Shown: positions 9,278-18,450 of the stretch, piece by piece
Position numbering within the stretch: position 1 is the first letter of the stretch
Layout of the letters: every line of letters begins with the position of its first letter
Assembly: GCA_023397655.1 (NCBI GenBank)
Contig: JAEWTW010000026.1
Location: 1 to 64,000 of the forward strand
Origin: Bacillota bacterium
GTDB taxonomy: Bacteria; Bacillota; Clostridia; Christensenellales; SZUA-584
Length of the DNA stretch: 64,000 nt
Direction: 5' to 3'
Position numbers and translations under genes: made by a program
The notes under the pieces: generated by a model
The model's input: only the letters and a program-made list of their open reading frames with translations
What the model was told of the DNA's origin: nothing
The model's database searches: none

Positions 9278-12200
9278 ATGCACAAACGAGTAATATGGTT
9301 GGCTTTATGTATACTATTGATATTATCCATGGTTCCGGTCGCATCAACATTTGCGGCAGAGTCAGACGATGTTATCCGGGTCAAGCTTACTGTCGGAACC
9401 CCCACCTCCTATTCATTTTTTTTGGACGGAAATTACAGTGTCGAACAGGACGGTTCAATACCACTGGAACGGCAGCTTTATACGGTAAAGGTTGAAGGCA
9501 GCTCGCTGAGCCTATATTTAGGCAATACCCGGCTTTACAGCGGCAACACCATCGGGCTGCTGCAACACGCCCCTACCCCCGGGCTCAACAACTTTACCTA
9601 TCTTTACAACACTCGTTATGAGACCTATTTGAGATACTTGGGCGATTTAATATTCACGATCAGCAGCAGTTCTATACAAGTGGTCAACCGTCTGTATCTG
9701 GAAGAATACCTTTATGGCGTCGTTCCTCATGAGATGAGCAATTCATGGCCGCTGGAGGCTCTTAAAGCCCAAGCGGTTGTCGCCCGGTCGTATGCTGTAA
9801 AAAGGATTGGTTCCTCCGGCTCATATGATATTGGAGATACAAGCTCCGATCAAGTGTACAAAGGTTACAACGCTTCATATACCCGAGCCATTCAGGCTGT
9901 GGATGATACGGCAAAAAAGGTTCTGAAATACGGCGGCAATATCGTCACGACCTATTACAGTGCGTCTAACGGCGGCTGCACAGATATACCATTGCATAAC
10001 TGGAGCAGCGGCGAAGACGTTCCGTATTATCAGCTTCAGGTGGATACTTTCGATCGGGATAACCCGTCCAGCCTATATGAAACGGTTTTTTTTCCGACCG
10101 TTATCGATGCGAGCCATCCCGTTGCAGCCAGTGCCAATACCAGCGGCACACCGAACGCTGCTAATGCTGTCGAGTATATCAAACAGATGATACTGGAAAG
10201 CGGCCAGTTGTCGAGTCTGGGCGTAAGTTCCGTGGATGCATTTGAACTTACCGGTGTGCCCGACCTTGAAACGGCTAGCTCGACACCGCAGCCGACAGAA
10301 GATACGACGGAAGCCGGACCGACACCGCAGCCGCCAGAGGATGCGACGGAAGCTGAGTCGACGCCGCAGCCGACAGAGGATGCGACGGAAGCTGAGTCGA
10401 CGCCGCAGCCGACAGAAGATGCGACGGAAGCTGAACCGTCGACGCAACCGACAGAGGATGCGACTGAAGCTGAGCCGACGCCGCAGCCGACAGAAAGCTT
10501 ATCTGTTAATGGACTTGCTGTTAACACAGTCCCGGAAGACATCATTCCTCCGGCAGCCTCCACTCTAAATGCGATATCCATTGAGTCGTCCAGCAGCCTC
10601 GGTCTTTCTTGGAGCGCCGTCTCCGGTGCGGACGGTTATAAATTGTGGCGCTGCACGCAAAAGTCCGGTACCTACACTGAAGTTGCTGATACTGCCTTAA
10701 CCGGTTATACCGACGTTGGTCTGACAACTGGAAGAACGTATTATTATAAAGTATGTGCCTATATAAACTCGGGAACAGACAAGGTTTGCGGTGGATTTTC
10801 AGGTATACAATCCAACGCGCCGGAGGCACCATTCGAGCTGGCAGGTGTCACGGCATTAGCTATAGACACAGAAACACCGGATATTGATGGCGAATACAAC
10901 GACCGGCCTACTGCATACAGCGAAATACAGTGTTCTGATTATACAGGGGCTATCGGTACATTCACTGTTAGTGTCAAAGGTACGCCTGCAACAGTGTCTG
11001 ACATTAAGCTTGACTTGCGCTATTTGGACGCCTCCAATGGAGACAGCACCTATAAGGTATTTAACAATGACAGTCTGCGTATATTCGTTGTTCAGGCGGA
11101 GAACAGGAGCGGCGTAAACGGTTTCTCAATTTCCCAGAAGCGTTATGGTCACGGCATCGGTCTTTCCCAGCGCGGCGCGCAGCAGCGAGCGAATGCCGGG
11201 CATGTATATGATGACATACTATCATTCTATTACCCGGGCACAACTCTTTCCACGCTGTCCATCTCCAAACCGGTGCTAACGTCTAAGACGTGGTCAAGCA
11301 GCGCCAATGCCACAGTTGTGAGTACTACCGATTATTTAAACGTGCGCAGCGGCCCTGCCACCAGCTATTCCATCGTTGGCAGATTGCCCGGCGGCGCACG
11401 CATTAACGTGGTTCAAGCAAGCGTAGTACCCGGCTGGCACATGTTAAACTACGGCGGTACAATGGCATACGTATCAAGCGAATATGTGGATGGGCAAACC
11501 TTTTATATTAATGCCCGTGTTAATGACCCAACCTATGGTGCAGTGACTGGTGGGGGTATCTATTTTGAAGGAACTCCCGTCACTCTGAGAGCTTACCCCA
11601 ACGATGGATACCGCTTTGTCCGCTGGCAGGAGACCGGGTCAAAAAGTGCTGCATATTCATTTACGGTCAATAACAACTTGACTGCGACAGCTGAGTTTGC
11701 TGTTATTGACACACCGTATTTGACTGTGGCTACTGCGGGATACGATCAAATCCAGCTCAACTGGACTGAGGCAGAGCGTGCCTCGGGTTATGAGATTTAT
11801 CGATCAACGAAAAAAAGCGGCACTTATACGAAAATTGCTACAGTATCGTCTGCAGCGCTCAACTACACCGATACCGGACGGACGCTCAATAAAACTTATT
11901 ATTATAAAGTCCGAGCCTATTGTTCAGCTAAAACCAAGACAACCTATGGAAGTTTCTCGGTTACTCAGTCTGGAGCGGCTACGGTTGTTATTCCGGCGGC
12001 TCCTCTGATAACGGCGACGTCAGCCTCTTACAACAGTAATCGCATTTCCTGGGGCGCAGTTGCCGGAGCCCACGGATACGAAGTGTACCGTTCAACAACG
12101 AAAAGCGGCACTTACAGCCGAATCGTTACTACTTCAGCGACCAGCTGCCTACACACCGGGCTGACAACCGGCAAAACTTATTATTATAAAGTACGCGGAT

Positions 12201-13120
12201 TCGCCAACGCCGGTACTTTGAAGATCTACGGCGATTACTCAGTAATTCAGTCATCGGCTCCAATGGCTGTTGCTCCGGCCATTCCGGCAATGATTGCTTC
12301 CCCGGCTTCCTACAACAGCAATCGCGTATCCTGGGGCAGCGTTTCCGGAGCTGACGGATATGAAGTATACCGTTCCACAACGAAAAGCGGTACATACAGT
12401 CGAATTATTACAACTTCAGCGACCAGCTGTCTGCACACCGGGCTAACAACCGGCAAAACCTATTACTATAAGGTGCGTTCCTTTACGAATGCCGGAAACG
12501 TAAATGTTTACAGCGATTTTTCAGTTATCCAGTCTGCAGCGCCTGTTCCTTCTGTACCCGAGTCTGCATCTTCAAGGCTCTATTCATCGACCAGTATAAA
12601 GACTTCATGGAGCCCCGTGATTGGCGCAAGCGGATACGAAGTCTGGCGTTCCGATAATGGCAGTAACTATGTTTACACCAAAACTCTTACCAAAGCCTAT
12701 TATATCAATACTGGCCTGACAGCAGAAAACAGCTACCAGTATATTGTTCGTTCCTTTACTTTGGTGAACAATGTGAAAATTTATGGCGGTTTCTCGACTT
12801 CGAACTCTGTTACCATTCCTGCCGCCACCACAGAAATAGAAGAGGTAGCCACGCCGTCATCTATCGTATCGTGGAGATACTCATCAACGAGTATAAAATC
12901 AGTCTGGAGCCCTGTTCCGGGCGCAGTCGGCTATGAGGTATTCCGTTCTGTTTCACCCGTCTCGGGATTTACCAGGCAAAAGACAACAGCTTCAACCTAC
13001 TATATCAATACCGGTTTGGCAACAGGAACAAGATACTACTATAAAGTCAGAGCTTATAGTTTCGTAAACGGTGAAAAGGTATTTAGTGCTTATTCATCCT
13101 CCGGAAGCGCCATTCCATAA
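9278..13120 (+). CDS. Secreted SpoIID/LytB-like protein with FN3, SH3b and Flg_new_2 domains
   Basis: The 1280-residue precursor has a signal peptide ending near VASTFAA. The first half of a SpoIID domain follows (EYLYGVVPHEMSNSWP then EALKAQAVVARSYA; catalytic-type Glu about 152), then a Thr/Pro-rich 13-residue tandem repeat (about 331-407) and one FN3 domain (about 428-512). The second SpoIID half follows (GHGIGLSQRGAQ, about 625-642). Next come a bacterial SH3 domain (LNVRSGPATSYSIVG), a Flg_new_2 repeat (about 741-807) and five FN3-like repeats ending in SAIP. SpoIID family members are peptidoglycan lytic transglycosylases acting on denuded glycan. Here a wall-remodelling surface role is inferred. 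The interrupted domain is unusual. RBS is AAAGGGGGAC. Confidence 0.85.
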   Translation: MHKRVIWLALCILLILSMVPVASTFAAESDDVIRVKLTVGTPTSYSFFLDGNYSVEQDGSIPLERQLYTVKVEGSSLSLYLGNTRLYSGNTIGLLQHAPTPGLNNFTYLYNTRYETYLRYLGDLIFTISSSSIQVVNRLYLEEYLYGVVPHEMSNSWPLEALKAQAVVARSYAVKRIGSSGSYDIGDTSSDQVYKGYNASYTRAIQAVDDTAKKVLKYGGNIVTTYYSASNGGCTDIPLHNWSSGEDVPYYQLQVDTFDRDNPSSLYETVFFPTVIDASHPVAASANTSGTPNAANAVEYIKQMILESGQLSSLGVSSVDAFELTGVPDLETASSTPQPTEDTTEAGPTPQPPEDATEAESTPQPTEDATEAESTPQPTEDATEAEPSTQPTEDATEAEPTPQPTESLSVNGLAVNTVPEDIIPPAASTLNAISIESSSSLGLSWSAVSGADGYKLWRCTQKSGTYTEVADTALTGYTDVGLTTGRTYYYKVCAYINSGTDKVCGGFSGIQSNAPEAPFELAGVTALAIDTETPDIDGEYNDRPTAYSEIQCSDYTGAIGTFTVSVKGTPATVSDIKLDLRYLDASNGDSTYKVFNNDSLRIFVVQAENRSGVNGFSISQKRYGHGIGLSQRGAQQRANAGHVYDDILSFYYPGTTLSTLSISKPVLTSKTWSSSANATVVSTTDYLNVRSGPATSYSIVGRLPGGARINVVQASVVPGWHMLNYGGTMAYVSSEYVDGQTFYINARVNDPTYGAVTGGGIYFEGTPVTLRAYPNDGYRFVRWQETGSKSAAYSFTVNNNLTATAEFAVIDTPYLTVATAGYDQIQLNWTEAERASGYEIYRSTKKSGTYTKIATVSSAALNYTDTGRTLNKTYYYKVRAYCSAKTKTTYGSFSVTQSGAATVVIPAAPLITATSASYNSNRISWGAVAGAHGYEVYRSTTKSGTYSRIVTTSATSCLHTGLTTGKTYYYKVRGFANAGTLKIYGDYSVIQSSAPMAVAPAIPAMIASPASYNSNRVSWGSVSGADGYEVYRSTTKSGTYSRIITTSATSCLHTGLTTGKTYYYKVRSFTNAGNVNVYSDFSVIQSAAPVPSVPESASSRLYSSTSIKTSWSPVIGASGYEVWRSDNGSNYVYTKTLTKAYYINTGLTAENSYQYIVRSFTLVNNVKIYGGFSTSNSVTIPAATTEIEEVATPSSIVSWRYSSTSIKSVWSPVPGAVGYEVFRSVSPVSGFTRQKTTASTYYINTGLATGTRYYYKVRAYSFVNGEKVFSAYSSSGSAIP
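10273..10497 (+). repeat. 39-base tandem repeat encoding a Thr/Pro/Glu linker
   Basis: About five and a half copies of a 39-base unit encode 13-residue repeats of the form TPQPTEDATEAES. They lie in frame inside the SpoIID-like gene. Copies differ by a few substitutions. The unit size and in-frame position suggest a length-variable linker. Confidence 0.85.
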
Positions 13121-13212
13121 GCTTACTTGCGGACATCGTTTTCTACTTCTTTTGCGCATCCAATTGGGCGATACTCCTAATACAGATTATTGATGTACCG
13201 TTGTATTTAGGG

Positions 13213-13241
13213 TTGAGAATTGTTGATATGAATGGTATAAT
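13213..13241 (+). promoter_or_regulatory. Promoter of the FN3 repeat protein gene
   Basis: TTGAGA and TATAAT are separated by exactly 17 bases, about 50 bases upstream of the ATG. Confidence 0.6.
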
Positions 13242-13293
13242 TTTCTGTATTGAATGTTTGACCAGTTGCTTTTAAGTCATAAGGAGTTGAAAA

Positions 13294-15654
13294 ATGACCA
13301 GTCATTACGTTATTCGAAAGACAGCGTCCATTTTATTATCAGTACTTATTTTTCTATCCGGGCTCACAATCTGTATTCAGACCTCTTTCGCGGAACCTTC
13401 AGATTCAGCCTCGTCCAAGGCAGCAGCCTTATCTTACATGATAACAGGTGATGTTAACAATTCAGATTATGGCTACGTGACCGGCAGTGGCACGTATCTG
13501 GCTGGCACATCAGTTACGTTATCCGCCTACCCCAACCCAGGTTATCAGTTTGTGCGTTGGGTGGGATCCGGTTCCCGCAGCGCCAAAGTCTCCATTGTCG
13601 TCAGTGAAGACCGTACGCTGACTGCCGAATTTGCACCGATAGAGGCGCCTTCCACATTCTCAGCTGACCCTTACAGCAGCGACAGTATCCGTCTTGAATG
13701 GGGTATGGTTAACGGCGCAAAGGGCTATGAGATATTCAGATCTACAAGAAAGAATGGCACGTATTCAAAGATTGCAAGCACCACTTCGGTGAGCTATATT
13801 GATGCGGATTTACCGGTCCGGACTTATTATTATAAGGTGCGGGCTTACTGTACCTGCAGGACTGCAATTACATACAGTAGCTTTACCTACTCAGAATCAG
13901 CAGCGGCCTTATCCTACATGATCACGGGTGACGTTAACAATTCAGATTATGGCTACGTGACCGGCAGCGGCAGATATCCTGGCGGGACATCAATTACATT
14001 ATCCGCCTACCCCAACCCTGGTTATCAGTTTGTGCGTTGGGTGGGATCCGGTTCCCGCAGCGCCAAAGTCTCCATTGTCGTCAGTGAAGACCGTACGCTG
14101 ACCGCAGAGTTTGCCCTAATAGAGACGCCAACCGGTATTACAGCGGTATCTTCCGGTTTAGACAGGATTCAGGTGAGCTGGAATGCGGTTGACGGAGCTA
14201 ATGGTTACGAGATATTCCGTTCCACAACCAAAAACGGCACATACTCCAAAGTGGGAACTGTAACATCAGGGTCCATACTCACCTATAACCAAACCGGTTT
14301 ATCCTGCAGAACATACTACTATAAAGTTCGCGCATACTGCACTTGCAGAACAGCAGTTACTTATAGCAGTCTGTCTGTTTCAGCGTCCTCGACGCCAAGC
14401 GCAGATGCCCCTTTATCTGAAGCAGCTGCTGATGGTTACTACGGAATCAGAGTATTATGGTCTCCCGTAATAGGCGCCAGCGGCTATGAAATCTACAGAT
14501 CCACAACCAAAAGCGGCACATACTCAAGAGTCTACATTGCGAGCTCCGCCACCGCGAGTTATTTAAATACCGGTCTAACCGGTGACAAAGTATATTACTA
14601 TAAGGTTCGCGCCTACCGCACATCCGGCTGTACAACAGTTTACACGGTTTTCTCAGGTATCGTTTCAGCAAAAACACTCTTCCCAATTGGCTCAGCCTCC
14701 GTGTCATTTTCCGGACCGACAGCTGTTGTGGGCGGGCAAACCATTGTTTACAACTACACACTGAATGTGACAGGAGCCAGTGCTGCGAATGCGAATATCG
14801 CAGTCGGCGGTGCGTTTGAAAAGGTTTCAGGTGGCACTAATCTGTTCTATGATACTATCCCCAATAATACGAACGGCAGCGTTTCCGGCAGTGTTACAGT
14901 GCGCGTAAAACAGGATGCATTACCCGGCGAACAAGGAACGCTTTCAGTGGTGGCTGATGAAAGTAGCTGCGTAACACTGATATATTCTTCAAATGGCGGA
15001 ATTTACGGTAATCCCTATATAGTGCCTATCACAGGCTCAATTTTTGTTACTGTAACAGATCCCCCAGCCGTTCCAACAGGAGTCATAGCCGAATCTGCCG
15101 GTTCTGATCGCATTAAGGTTTCATGGAATACCGTTCCAGATGCTAATGGTTATCAGGTCTACTGTAGTACGAAAAAAAGCGGTGTCTACTCCTTGGTATA
15201 TACCGCATCGTCAGGGTCTGTAAACAGCTTTTTACACACTGGGCGTGTTACGTCAAAGACCTACTATTATAAGGTGCGGGCTTACAGTATCATAAATGGG
15301 GTAAAGGTGTTTGGTAACTATGCAGCTATCGCAAGCGCCTTTCCCATTCAAGCAATCTCTACATACAATAATATGGGAATTGATGCTCCGTCATCTATCG
15401 TATCGTGGAAATACTCATCAACAAGTATCAAATTAGTCTGGAGTCCTGTTACAAATGCATACGGTTATGAAGTGTTCCGTTCAGTTTCAACCGACTCAGG
15501 GTTTACCAGACAGAAAGCAACCGCATCAACATACTATATCAACACTGGATTGACGACAGGAACAAGATATTACTATAAGGTTAGGGCTTACAGTATCATA
15601 GATGGGGTTAAGATATTTGGTAACTATACGACTATCACAAGCGCGATTCCATAA
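13294..15654 (+). CDS. Secreted Flg_new_2/FN3 repeat surface protein
   Basis: The 786-residue precursor has a signal peptide ending near TSFAEPS. It has two near-identical Flg_new_2 repeats (about 46-116 and 206-276; ITGDVNNSDYGYVTGSG, FVRWVGSGSRSAKVS), each followed by FN3, and a further FN3. A beta-rich segment of unknown type follows (about 466-589), then two more FN3 repeats ending in SAIP. The FN3 units carry the YYYKVRAY signature shared with the three preceding genes. No enzyme motif or wall-anchor signal is seen, so an adhesive or structural role is only inferred. RBS is AAGGAG. The gene has its own promoter and is followed by a bidirectional terminator. Confidence 0.8.
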   Translation: MTSHYVIRKTASILLSVLIFLSGLTICIQTSFAEPSDSASSKAAALSYMITGDVNNSDYGYVTGSGTYLAGTSVTLSAYPNPGYQFVRWVGSGSRSAKVSIVVSEDRTLTAEFAPIEAPSTFSADPYSSDSIRLEWGMVNGAKGYEIFRSTRKNGTYSKIASTTSVSYIDADLPVRTYYYKVRAYCTCRTAITYSSFTYSESAAALSYMITGDVNNSDYGYVTGSGRYPGGTSITLSAYPNPGYQFVRWVGSGSRSAKVSIVVSEDRTLTAEFALIETPTGITAVSSGLDRIQVSWNAVDGANGYEIFRSTTKNGTYSKVGTVTSGSILTYNQTGLSCRTYYYKVRAYCTCRTAVTYSSLSVSASSTPSADAPLSEAAADGYYGIRVLWSPVIGASGYEIYRSTTKSGTYSRVYIASSATASYLNTGLTGDKVYYYKVRAYRTSGCTTVYTVFSGIVSAKTLFPIGSASVSFSGPTAVVGGQTIVYNYTLNVTGASAANANIAVGGAFEKVSGGTNLFYDTIPNNTNGSVSGSVTVRVKQDALPGEQGTLSVVADESSCVTLIYSSNGGIYGNPYIVPITGSIFVTVTDPPAVPTGVIAESAGSDRIKVSWNTVPDANGYQVYCSTKKSGVYSLVYTASSGSVNSFLHTGRVTSKTYYYKVRAYSIINGVKVFGNYAAIASAFPIQAISTYNNMGIDAPSSIVSWKYSSTSIKLVWSPVTNAYGYEVFRSVSTDSGFTRQKATASTYYINTGLTTGTRYYYKVRAYSIIDGVKIFGNYTTITSAIP
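13431..14125 (+). repeat. Internal direct duplication in the FN3 repeat gene
   Basis: Two blocks of about 215 bases, 480 bases apart (13431-13645 and 13911-14125), encode the Flg_new_2 repeats. A stretch of roughly 80 bases (from about 13542 and 14022) is identical, while the FN3 sequence between them has diverged. This indicates recent duplication or gene conversion. Confidence 0.85.
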
Positions 15655-15670
15655 GCCCGTGCATATGGGT

Positions 15671-15707
15671 AATTTCAAATACCCCGGCTAGCCGGGTATT
15701 TGAAATT
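15671..15707. terminator. Bidirectional hairpin terminator
   Basis: This is a near-perfect palindrome with arms starting AATTTCAAATACCC. It sits between the convergent FN3 gene (plus) and the small membrane protein gene that ends the phosphonate operon (minus). Confidence 0.8.
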
Positions 15708-15724
15708 GCTGTGAAAAGTCTATT

Positions 15725-15985
15725 TTACGATTCTTTTTTCTTCTCCGCTTTTTTTATTAATGACTTCTCGATATTTCTAATTTTCATATTTTTAAAAAAC
15801 TGTCTTACTCTTTTCCAAAAAACCCCGATTGTTACCCCAAAGGCAATGACTACACCAGCTACAATCTGGACAACATAGGATGTCGCAGCAGGATCGATGT
15901 ATGCAAAAGCCGTTGTTGAGAGCATCAGCATCGTCAGCATGAAGTATGCAATAAAAATCCCGATATTGCGTAAAATTCTTTTCAT
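15725..15985 (-). CDS. Small membrane protein at the end of the phosphonate operon
   Basis: The 86-residue protein has two hydrophobic segments (IGIFIAYFMLTMLMLSTTAFA and a second around VVQIVAGVVIAFGVTIGVF). The first resembles a signal peptide with a possible cut before YIDPAATS. The tail is very basic (KRVRQFF to KKAEKKKES). I do not recognise a characterised family. The YIDPAATSYVVQI motif resembles small proteins I associate with sulfatase-like genes in polysaccharide loci (recollection, not checked). Start taken as the ATG after TAGGAAC. A TTG four codons upstream is possible. It lies 25 bases after the dehydrogenase gene. Confidence 0.65.
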   Translation of the reverse strand: MKRILRNIGIFIAYFMLTMLMLSTTAFAYIDPAATSYVVQIVAGVVIAFGVTIGVFWKRVRQFFKNMKIRNIEKSLIKKAEKKKES

Positions 15986-16009
15986 TGTTCCTACCAAACC
16001 CTTTCATAT

Positions 16010-17146
16010 TTAAACTAATTTATTGAGTACCTGCTTAACATCTTCCCGATTCAGTTCTACCGGGTTGTTGTCCATCCGCCCCTGCGTAAACGCCCCCTCC
16101 ACAATATTGTCGATCATGCTTGAATCGATGCCGAGAGCCGAAAGTTTAAGCTCCTGTACACCCTTCGACACGCAGCCTAGCCACGATTCGAAGCCATCCA
16201 CGCCACCAAAAACACGCAAAATAGACTCGATTTCGGGAACAGCCTTTCTGTTTATTGTAAGTATCGGTAAAAGTGTAATTGCAGCAGCAAATCCGTGTTC
16301 AATCCCATAATTCAAAGTCAACGGATATGAAATGCTATGGCAAGCCGTCGTGCGTGTCATGGAAAAAGCAAGTCCGGCCATTACTGAACCAATACACATT
16401 TCTTTTCGCAATTCAACATCTTCTAGATTTACCAGCACATCAGGAAGACTCTGCATTATTCTTCTAATAGAATCTAACGCAATCGACTGAGACAATGGGT
16501 TTCTATCGCGAGCCCAGAACGCTTCCATGGCATGGCTCAAGGCATCAAGACCGGTAGTAAGCGTCAGTCTTTGGGTTAAGTCAGCTGTCAGTTCCGGTAC
16601 GATGATAGCATAACTTGGAAAGCACCCCGGGTGCTCAACTGACAGCTTCTTTTTACCTTTAAAATCCCATACGGTCGCCCATTTAGTCACCTCAGAGCCT
16701 GTCCCCGCTGTCGTAGGCACAGCGATAATCTCTGCTGGTTTATACTCTTGGAAGAATTTCTTCTGCTGGATAGACTCAACTATCTCGTTATACTTCAACT
16801 CATGCGTGTCTCCCAACCATTGCAGTGCACTGACTGCCTTCGCAAGGTCAATGCTGCTTCCCCCGCCAACAGCCAGTATCAACTCGAACTTGTCAACCTG
16901 CCGGAGCGCATTCAGCAGGGCACGAATATCATCAACCGAGGGATTGGGCCGAACATCACGAATGACACAATTCTGTTTCTTGTCTAACAGATCAGTGAGC
17001 AGCCCTTTAGCTTTGAGACGCTTAATCGTGCCTTCACTGGACAGTATCAATAGCCGCTTATCCGACAGTCCGGCAAGTATTTCTTGCAGTGATGAAATTG
17101 TTGCGAAGCGTATGTCCACCGGCGAAAACGGCTGGTATAGTATCAT
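16010..17146 (-). CDS. Iron-containing alcohol dehydrogenase, probable phosphonoacetaldehyde reductase
   Basis: The 378-residue group III alcohol dehydrogenase has the nucleotide-binding motif GGGSSIDLAKAVS, the PTTAGTGSEVTKWA motif and metal-binding histidines in LDALSHAMEAFW and YGIEHGFA. In phosphonate pathways members called PhpC or FomC reduce phosphonoacetaldehyde to 2-hydroxyethylphosphonate. That role is inferred here from the adjacent PEP mutase and phosphonopyruvate decarboxylase genes, since the family alone is promiscuous. RBS AAGGAG. The start lies 11 bases after the PEP mutase stop. Confidence 0.85.
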   Translation of the reverse strand: MILYQPFSPVDIRFATISSLQEILAGLSDKRLLILSSEGTIKRLKAKGLLTDLLDKKQNCVIRDVRPNPSVDDIRALLNALRQVDKFELILAVGGGSSIDLAKAVSALQWLGDTHELKYNEIVESIQQKKFFQEYKPAEIIAVPTTAGTGSEVTKWATVWDFKGKKKLSVEHPGCFPSYAIIVPELTADLTQRLTLTTGLDALSHAMEAFWARDRNPLSQSIALDSIRRIMQSLPDVLVNLEDVELRKEMCIGSVMAGLAFSMTRTTACHSISYPLTLNYGIEHGFAAAITLLPILTINRKAVPEIESILRVFGGVDGFESWLGCVSKGVQELKLSALGIDSSMIDNIVEGAFTQGRMDNNPVELNREDVKQVLNKLV

Positions 17147-17157
17147 CGGATTTCTCC

Positions 17158-18450
17158 TTAGCTTTCGGGAATAAGCGTCAGTATTTGCTTGATCGGCATG
17201 CAGTTTGCGCTGGCCTCCAATGAGCGGCCATACTGTAATATCTGTTCTGCTGTGTTCTGCATCGCAGGAAACATGCTGCGGATCAAATGGTTGGCATGGA
17301 TCACAATGTTCACGCCATGCTGCGCAAGCTCATCATCTGTAATGCTATTATAAGTTGTCGGAACAACAACGATAGGTGTATTCTTATTAACCTCCCGAAA
17401 ACGTCTGCAAAACTCCAGCACCTCATCCGGCTGCTTTTGGCACGAGTGTATCATAATTCCATCTGCTCCCGCCTTTACATACGCAAAGCATCGCTCCAAA
17501 GCATCCTCCATCCCTTTGTTTAGTATTAAACTCTCGCAACGGGCAATAATCATAAAGTCATTTGTTTTAAGCCCGTTTTTGCCCGCTCTGATTTTTTCGC
17601 AGAATTCGCTGATATCAGCTTGAGTCTGAGCCGCCTGTGTGCCGAAAAGTGAATTCTTTTTTAATCCGACCTTATCTTCAATGATAATGGCGGAAACACC
17701 CATTCGCTCCAGCGTCCTTATGTTGAACACAAAATGTTCAACCAATCCACCAGTATCACCGTCTAGTATAATGGGCTTTGTCGTTACGTCCATAATCTCT
17801 TCAATAGTGTGTATACGAGAGGTCATGTCAACTAACTCAATATCTGGTTTCCCTTTGACAGTAGAATCACACAGGCTGGATACCCACATAGCATCAAATT
17901 CTCTAACCCCTCTAGCTGTCTCTACCCTTGTCTTCTCAGCTATAAGACCACTTAATCCGCTATGCGCCTCAATTATGGAGAGACAGGGTTTATAGTTGAG
18001 CAGCTTTTTTAGCCGTGATCGTCTGTTCTCCGGCATGGACAACACCTTATCCAGATGTGTCATTGTTTCCTCTGTTGGCGTTTGAGTATATGGAAACTCA
18101 ACCAGCGTGCCACCCCACTGCTCGAGCTGGGTAATGACGCGGCCCCTCACTTCTGCCTGATAGCCAGTTCTCCAGTTATCCCCATGAACCACGATATCGG
18201 GTTTTAATTCTTCAAGGATTTTATCATATTCCAAAGAGTCCTGCACAACAACCTTCGAAACGCTTCGAATACTATCGAACATTTCAATACGTTCCTCAAG
18301 CGGAATCAGGGGATATCTTTTGTAAGAAGCAATTACTTCGTCTGTCAACACGCCAACAGTCAACTCCCCCAGTTCCGCGGCCTTCTTCATAATATTCAGG
18401 TGGCCACAATGGATAATATCAGTACTGAAGCAAGCATATACGCGTTTCAT
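17158..18450 (-). CDS. pepM: Cytidylyltransferase-phosphoenolpyruvate mutase fusion (Fom1-like)
   Basis: The 430-residue protein has two domains. Residues 1-130 form a TagD-type nucleotidyltransferase with the HxGH motif (H14-C-G-H17) and NWRTG. Residues about 155-430 form the PEP mutase/isocitrate lyase fold with DGDTGG (Asp230, Asp232) and the mutase-specific EDKVGLKKNS motif (Glu258 to Ser267). PEP mutase converts phosphoenolpyruvate to phosphonopyruvate, the entry to C-P bond biosynthesis. In fosfomycin Fom1 the same domain order is found, and the N-terminal domain makes the CMP ester of 2-hydroxyethylphosphonate. The same dual role is inferred here. ATGA overlap with the upstream nucleotidyltransferase shows tight coupling. 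Confidence 0.93.
   Translation of the reverse strand: MKRVYACFSTDIIHCGHLNIMKKAAELGELTVGVLTDEVIASYKRYPLIPLEERIEMFDSIRSVSKVVVQDSLEYDKILEELKPDIVVHGDNWRTGYQAEVRGRVITQLEQWGGTLVEFPYTQTPTEETMTHLDKVLSMPENRRSRLKKLLNYKPCLSIIEAHSGLSGLIAEKTRVETARGVREFDAMWVSSLCDSTVKGKPDIELVDMTSRIHTIEEIMDVTTKPIILDGDTGGLVEHFVFNIRTLERMGVSAIIIEDKVGLKKNSLFGTQAAQTQADISEFCEKIRAGKNGLKTNDFMIIARCESLILNKGMEDALERCFAYVKAGADGIMIHSCQKQPDEVLEFCRRFREVNKNTPIVVVPTTYNSITDDELAQHGVNIVIHANHLIRSMFPAMQNTAEQILQYGRSLEASANCMPIKQILTLIPES

Noticed and set aside
10273..10497. Tandem repeats considered as a CRISPR-like array
   Set aside because: The repeats are contiguous without spacers, in frame and protein coding.
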